In this document: positions 57,661-64,000 of the stretch, piece by piece | How positions within the stretch are numbered: position 1 is the stretch's first letter | How the letters are laid out: every line of letters begins with the position of its first letter | Assembly (NCBI RefSeq): GCF_036324505.1 | Contig: NC_086356.1 | Location: 13,873,244-13,937,243 of the forward strand | DNA from: Eleginops maclovinus | Taxonomy: Eukaryota > Chordata > Actinopteri > Perciformes > Eleginopidae | Length of the DNA stretch: 64,000 bases | Direction: 5' to 3' | Translations under genes and position numbers: made by a program | Notes under the pieces: model-generated | The model's database searches: none | The model's input: the letters and a program-made list of their open reading frames with translations, nothing else | What the model was told of the DNA's origin: nothing

Positions 57661-60600
57661 ATGCAGGTACAATGATCATTTATTACTATACTTTAAATGT
57701 ATAATTGCTGTGAAAAAAATAACATGCACAATGTGGCGTATTGTTTTATGTGCTTATTACCATGGTACTTTGTAGCTTACTTACTATGATATTTGTACTT
57801 TATAATGTATCAGCAACAGAAAGACTTAACAATGAATGAACATTATAAAACAAAAGCATTGGGTCATACATTTTCAGTGAGTTTTTTTAGATTTTCATTG
57901 GAAAAGAAATACTTTGAGTCGATGTTCGTGTTCACATGATACTATTTGGATGACCTTATCACTGCATTTCTAAGGGTCCGGTAGATAACTTTAACTACTT
58001 CATAAGTAAAAAATACAATAGAGTAAATTACAATTACAATTTGTCCTTTCTGAAATGTAGTATCTACTGTATGTGAGCTATAATCGTGTGAATTATATAC
58101 AATTGAATACAATTAAAGTACTCCAGACATAAAAATTGCATTTACATTTTACTCGAGGAAACTGGAGATTTCAACCTTTAAATATAGGGTTCATATTTTT
58201 TCTTCACTGTAAACTTTTATATTTTTACTCATTTAGTACATTTTGAGATGTTTATGTTGATTCATTGTTTATTTTCTACTCTTTTTATGTATAATTATGT
58301 GCAATACTTGTTGAACCCGCTGCTGCAATGAAACGTTTTCCGAATTTGGGATCAATAAATTATACATGTATATAGTTATATAGCGCACATGCACTGCATG
58401 TAAAGCGACCTTCAAGGCACATTGTCAAAATGCTGTGTTTTTTCTGTGTGAAAAACCCTTGTAAAAAAGGCGGTTATAGGAGCCTCACTGGTGATACGGT
58501 TGTGAAGATCAAAAGCAGCAAGCAGCATTTCTCTGATAGAGCCATCAGCTTTGCAACTTCACTGAAAGGTGAAAATAATCGCTCGGAAGATGTCAGGTTG
58601 TGTGATATGTGGGATTTGTGTGTGTGTATGTGAGTGTGTGTGTGTTTGTGGTGCATATGTGATGATCAGTGGAGGATGCTGGCTGCAGCATTCATGATGA
58701 CTTAGATGATCACAGGGAAAGTCTCACTGCTCTGCACACATGGCTTCACTCCTTTGAATAATGCAGCGCTCTGAATTTTAAGACTCCAAATCCTCCTCTT
58801 CTTCAGATCTTTTACACCAGTTACTGAACAGTCACAGAAAATCAAAATGGGCTGAAAAATATTTAGTTTGACTGATATGCTAACCTGTGTGTGTTCTTAT
58901 AGAAAGCCCATAAACTATCAGTCTTAGGGTTTGACTCGTCATCTTTCACCTCACTGTGGCAGCCATATCTGATCTTTTATTGATGCAGTTTTAAGGAGTG
59001 TGAATTATTGAGCGACATTTCTTGATGCTCTGGCATCCTTTCATATTCAAATAGGGGACCAGGGGGGCAGAGCCTATCCCCAGATAGTGGCTCTATTTTC
59101 TCTATACTTACTTCTTAACCTCTTAAAGCTCCTTATCAAGGTAAAGGGCTTTGTAGAGACAAAGATACAGCTTAAGAAAAGAAAGACTTAGAATTGGCTC
59201 TGAAGAGCTATTTAGATAAAGGAGGAAGAAGCCTCTGAAAAGCTGAACATGTAGCAATATATTGCAGTAATCAAACTTGGTTTATTTTACAGTAAATAAC
59301 ATCACCTATTCTAAAAATGTAAGGCTTCATTATCACTGTTATATTTATCCGAATATAGAAACACTTATTGTGCATCCTGTGTGAGAAGAGAAGATGTTAT
59401 ATGGTGACGTAATAACTGGGAACAAGAGAGCTTTTATGTCCCTATTCTCATAAGTGCTCATGTTACAAGAATGGTAGATTATATCGAAAGTCTCTCTCAT
59501 TTTCTAGAATCTATGCACATGTTAGGCGAATTTAATATTTCCCAATCAGTAAAAAATTACTATTATATCACATGCTTAACCGTTAAAGGTTAAAATATAC
59601 TTGTAGGTACAGAGAGTCTATGAAAAGTCTGTATGAGAGACCTTTTTTTTCAGCGTTGGAGGATTAAAGCATTGATTACTGACATTGATATGTACATTAA
59701 TACCACTTGGCTTGATGTCCTGCTGCTGGTCCGCTCGTGACAAGAGCCTTGCTTTATGTTTCACCATAGGAAGCTATAGAAGCAGATCCAAAACCAACTT
59801 ACACTGATAGTATTTCACCATATTATCAAACATATTTGTTCCACATTTTGTCATTATTCATTGAATATTTGGTGAGATGTATCAGTCTGGACCAAAAGTG
59901 TATGTGGATTGTCTAACATTGGCATCCTAAGAGCTTGAATGTCTCATTTTATTGTGGCACTTAAATTGAAGGATAAGATAAGAGGGCTCACAAAGAAACA
60001 AAAAGGCTTCTTGCTAAATTTGCACAGACATTGTTAAGGAAAAGTGTCTGCTATAACATTTAGAAATTAAAGCTGTATGGATTTTGTGTGTCCTTTTCTA
60101 GTGTGAGTGACTTGCAATGTGGCCAGGAAAACCCTCTGGTGGGGACGTTTAAAAATGCTGAAGGTCTATCATCTGCCTCCAGAAAGCTTCTCTTTTTCTC
60201 AGAGGATGGTTTCATCTTTTTATCCCTTCTTCCTAAATTTCAAACCCACTTCAAGAGAACTATAACATCACAATACTACCATTCACACACTCATGTCTCA
60301 AAACACATTGAGAAGCTTATTCATGCATTTTCCTTGCCATTTTGCCTTAGTACACTGGATTACTACAACAGAAAGTCATTCAGAAAACTGCTGCCCAAGT
60401 CCTCTTGCAGCGTTAACATACATTGTAGATTTTACCTCTTATTTCTTAATTGAATTGCCTTTCTGTTTTATTTATTTTACTTGTGTGTTAATGCTATTGT
60501 AAAGCACTTCGTATTGTGTATGAAATGTGCTATATAAACAAACTAACCTTCCTCTTTGTTTCCTCAGGCAGATGGGAAGGCAGTGGATGGCGGCCTGCTG

Positions 60601-60739
60601 CCTGACGCCAACGGGGATCCGAACCCTGGTGGACAGACAGAGGGCTCCAAGTGGCAGAAACCACGGCTCACACGAAAATCTCTGATGAAGTGTTGTCTCG
60701 TGAAGTGGATCATCGCCAGTACCACACAACAAGGGCCAG
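57661..60739 (+). CDS. kcnip3: Kv channel-interacting protein 3 / calsenilin-like, first two coding exons
   Basis: N-terminus of a neuronal calcium sensor-type EF-hand protein. KCNIP3 binds Kv4 channels, presenilin and, as DREAM, DNA. Exon 1 codes only ATG CAG (57661-57666) before a GTACAA donor. Exon 2 (60568-60739) follows a CTTTGTTTCCTCAG acceptor and encodes 57 residues plus one base. The protein starts MQ, then an acidic Gly-rich stretch, then KWQKPRLTRKSLMKCCLVKW, which closely matches the KCNIP3 N-terminus. The two Cys (44, 45) correspond to the palmitoylation pair known in that protein. A donor (CCAG|GTACAG) ends exon 2 in phase 1, as expected for this family. The EF-hand exons lie beyond 64000. 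KCNIP1, 2 and 4 have different N-termini. Confidence 0.82.
57667..60289. other. kcnip3 intron 1
   Basis: AT-rich intron. A short stretch near 58310-58365 (CCGCTGCTGCAATGAAACG... GGGATCAATAAATTAT) resembles the 3' end of common fish retroposons. Otherwise nothing was recognised. Confidence 0.5.
60290..60547 (+). mobile_element. Internally deleted LINE remnant
   Basis: Plus-strand translation gives SKHIEKLIHAF and a mutated LDYYN, both blocks of the C-terminal region of fish LINE ORF2, followed directly by the 3' tail GTAAAGCACTTCGTATTGTG...GTGCTATATAAACAAA. The segment that normally separates them is missing. It ends only about 20 bp before the kcnip3 exon 2 acceptor. Confidence 0.7.
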
Positions 60740-63700
60740 GTACAGACACGTGAGGAGACACAGCACCAGGCTTACACTTTAAATAACTATACAGTGAACT
60801 GAATATGTCCACGACTGTGTGACAGCAGGGGGAATGGGACCCGAGGAGGGAAATAAAGAAGGAGGGCAGGTCACCTTCATTCACCTGCACTACGGACTAC
60901 ATGCACTTTAAAGCATCTAGACTGTATATATAAAGATATATAAAGTACTCTTGTTTTTTCTTGGTTTTCCATTGTCCCATTCCTCTTATTGCAAATGTTT
61001 TTGTATCACATCCCCTGGTACATTTCCATATCCTCAAAACCCTAATTTAAATGAATAAAAATATTGATTCATTTCTCCTCGGATTCTTTTATCCGCCTGG
61101 GTAACAAACACAGTGATGAGCAGGCAGAATGTCTCCGCTGGTGATTCCAGAAATGACTGCTGTTGTTATCCCGACTCGTTTACTGCTGACTTCTCTCTCT
61201 GCCAGCAAACAGATGCCATGTGCCTAACAGGACACAGATAAAAACAGAGCCAGGAGTAATGCTCTGGGGGCTGACAAACCATCCATTCAAACTTGAATTG
61301 TAACACGGTGTTCAGCTCTAATTTGGAGCAGAATAATTTTATTTATGAAGCCTTTATCTGCAGTGGGAATTAAGTGAAACTTTAGCCTAGACAAACTAAA
61401 GTATACTGTTAATGTATTCTAACTTACAATATTGTATTCATCCATCAGACCATAAGTTACATTTTAAAGTGGAAATAATGTATTGATGGTTAAAGCATAG
61501 CTCCTAAACTTTATAGCAACTTGGTCGCCATCTACTGGTGTGTAGACCTTGTATCACCTGAGTGTTCGACAAAAGACAAGATCACTCACAAGCCTTAATG
61601 TATGTCATGCACAACCACATGATAAATATGCAACAAATAATATATAAGATTGTGTTGGAAAATATGCTGCGTAATGTTCAAACTTAATTCATTCATTAAT
61701 GTTTCTCTAATGTTGCAAGTGAGAACTACAGTACATATAGGATGCTGAACCTTTGCATACACTTTGCTGTCTCGTACTGAAGGCGCTAAGTCTTTAACTT
61801 TAAAGGTCACCTATTATAGCCTCTCATTAAACAATATATTATGGGTCTCAGATATATACAAAACATGTCTCTGAAGTGTCTGGCTCGAAATAACAAAACA
61901 GATCATGTATTATAGCATGTCATAACCCCCTCTGTTTCAGCCCTGTTCCAAAAGTGCTGATTCTGTGTCTGTAGCTTTAAATGCTAACGAACAGCTGCTG
62001 GCCACGCCCCTCTGAGAGATGATTGGCTTAAAAAAACACTTCCTCTTCTCAAAAATTAGATGTTCTGTTGTTTATTTGAGGAGTCTCTTTCTTTGTTACA
62101 GGGTTCGAGATGTTTTTTCTCTGCTGGAATGTATTACTTAGCAAAATATTAAGTAATACATTCTCATTGTGGCTGCTGCTAGGCCTCCTACACATTTTCT
62201 ATTTAGTAGGCTACGTTTATCAGAGAGGAGGCTCGAGGTCAGCTCAAAGACATTGAGAAGTTTTGCACTTTCTGTCAAATGTTATTCACTGCTAAATGAA
62301 GATATATGGTAATATGTTAGTTGCCGACAGATGATGGAAATGCTGCTAGAAAATAGCATTAAGCATGGCTGTTACAATTTTCATTTACATAAAACCTGGT
62401 CAACAACATTATTCCTTTTCTATTTTTTCCTTCCAATCACATCAAAACAGCTTTTGAATTTAAGGAAATGATAAGGCATGTTTATTTGTTTTTATTGACT
62501 TATTCTGCCTGTTAAGAAATTAGTTTGTATATTGAGCAACGTATGGATGAACCAATTCAATAAACAAAACTTTGGGCAATGGAAGGGCAGGTGCAATCCC
62601 CTTGAAAAAATGCAATATAAAGCATTTACTGAGAGGTAAATTCTTGACAAAAGAAATAGCATGATAATCATTGAAAGAGCTCAAAGCATGCACTAAGAAA
62701 GAGGCTAAGAGAGAGAGAGAGAAGTTTCAGGTGTTTGATTCTGAGATGAGAACCTGTGTGACTGTTTGATGGATGTGCTGAGGCTCTGAGCTGTAATGCT
62801 CTCTGCAGTCATTAAAGCCTGAGGGTGAAACCTTATGCACCGTCTGCATCTCTGCATGCTTAAGCCACCTCGCTGTATTTAATATAAGAACGGGGATAGA
62901 TCAGCACTTAAGGTGCATTAAACATTATACTGCTGCATTATTGTTTATGTTAGGCGAGTTCCCACATTAGCTCATACATCTTGCATGTTCTCTAATGGCC
63001 GAGTGCTTTTCCTCCGTTGAGGTAGGATTAAACCAACACATCAAAAACACTTTATAAAAATCCATGTTTGTAAGTAAAGGATAACTAGTAGCAACATTTT
63101 ATTAGCTAGACGATCAATCAAGTCTGATCACAGTTTAAATCCTCTGACTCGTGCAAGGCAAAATTAAGCATTTTAAGGAAAAATGAAGTCTATTATTTTT
63201 TAAAGTTTATTTTAGTATGTCAAACGATTTAATGACAGTTTATATTATGAACTTTGATAGAAGTACTCCTAAATCACAAAAAAAATCTACCATTTTGCCA
63301 TATACGAAATTAAGGAACTACGTGATTTATGATATACAACTTTTAAAAGAATACAAACAAACACGCACTACGACATCAAATCTCACTCTGAAATAGAACT
63401 GTTACGTCGCGTTTGTGGTGTGCAGCAGCGAAATGTTTTTTTTTTTAGTTGCACCATCCCAGTTCATTAGTTCACCGTAGCTGTTTGATTCAGACATTAA
63501 GAACAAGCCCATTTACATAAACCATCAGCGGCAATCAAAATGCATTTCTGGCCTGCCTTCTCTCCTTCAATATTTATCTCTCAACAATTGATTTGCCCTC
63601 CGCCCCCCTTTCCTACTTTAACTGAGTCCATTATGTTGTGCAGAGTCATCAGCTGTGAACTATTTTCAGATTTTTCTTCACTTACATTGTCTTCCAGCTG

Positions 63701-64000
63701 CTGTAATAATACAACGCCTCACTCGTGCCTTTGCAACACCAAGAGTTCTTTTAGACCAACATTACTCTGCATGTAAGGAACAGAAGCTAATTATTGACCT
63801 CAATGGTGAGCAGCTCATTGTTCAGCACAGGTTTAATGTCACTTTCCCTAACTACAATGTCATAAACAAAGCACCGGTTTAATAGTCACATTATTTTTCT
63901 TCTTTAAGTGAATCCTGCTGAGTTATTGACTATGTGTACGGCTGAACAACGTAGGAGACACAAGCAGCGCCACACAGGGCAGGGCCGGCTCCTTCTTTCT
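60740..64000. other. kcnip3 intron 2, continuing past the window
   Basis: No exon with KCNIP similarity was found between the exon 2 donor and the window end. The next EF-hand exons are therefore more than 3.2 kb away, which fits the long first introns of this family. ORFs near 63540-63880 show no recognisable domain. Confidence 0.5.
61800..62050. mobile_element. Possible relative of the 8.8-kb MITE-like element
   Basis: It begins TTTAAAGGTCACCTATTATAG, like the TTAAAGAGGACATATTATG terminus at 8792. It contains a CCACGCCCCTCTGAG and GATGATTGGCTTA segment resembling the inside of that element. The right end is not clear, so this may be a partial or diverged copy. Confidence 0.4.

Noticed and set aside
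63540..63882. Two overlapping plus-strand ORFs near the window end as a new exon
   Set aside because: No KCNIP or other family similarity; splice sites were not convincing.

Overview
The window is vertebrate genomic DNA, almost certainly from a ray-finned (teleost) fish. Coding sequence lies in short exons with GT-AG introns. The gene families are vertebrate ones. The spacers hold CA, GGAA, ATT and ACTC microsatellites and decayed fish-type LINE remnants. I see no operon, bacterial or phage signal.

Layout, left to right. (1) 1510-14880, + strand: the 3' part of an AP2-associated kinase gene (aak1-like). It carries most of the kinase domain and the Gln/Pro-rich and DPF-rich tail. It has two candidate last exons in the same phase: a near one ending in a DQLIDL-type C-terminus, and a far one about 4.5 kb downstream with extra DxF/APF motifs. 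(2) 16272-18785, - strand: a 5'-truncated non-LTR retrotransposon whose ORF2 is cut by one nonsense codon. (3) 21332-32660, - strand: a complete 18-exon antxr1 (anthrax toxin receptor 1/TEM8) gene, with an unusual Asp-rich tail encoded by a GAT microsatellite. (4) 34244-45676, + strand: a complete 20-exon bmp1/tolloid astacin protease gene, head to head with antxr1. (5) 47533-50793, - strand: a six-exon RING/B-box/coiled-coil/SPRY TRIM gene, intact except that the normally 96-nt exon 2 is 95 nt and shifts the frame. (6) 51800-54616: decayed LINE and other retroelement debris. (7) 57661 to beyond 60739, + strand: the first two coding exons of a Kv-channel-interacting protein gene of the kcnip3 (calsenilin/DREAM) type, continuing past the window.

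AAK1 and ANTXR1 are near neighbours on human 2p13 (from memory), so the first half keeps an ancestral vertebrate linkage. NFU1 and GFPT1, which lie between them in human, were not seen here. Two adjacent divergent genes act in extracellular matrix biology: ANTXR1 is a collagen-binding receptor, and BMP1 is the procollagen C-proteinase. The other genes act in endocytosis (AAK1), ubiquitin ligation (TRIM) and calcium signalling/K+ channel control (KCNIP3).

Exon boundaries were placed by hand from splice consensus, reading-frame continuity and recalled vertebrate family sequences. No database search was run. I found no convincing previously undescribed multi-gene system. The points most worth a second look are the antxr1 Asp-rich tail, the TRIM one-base exon deficit, the aak1 alternative last exons with a GC-AG intron, the antxr1/bmp1 divergent promoter, the bmp1 NAGNAG acceptor and intronic 33-bp minisatellite, and an inverted repeat next to an unidentified coding-like fragment near 19 kb.
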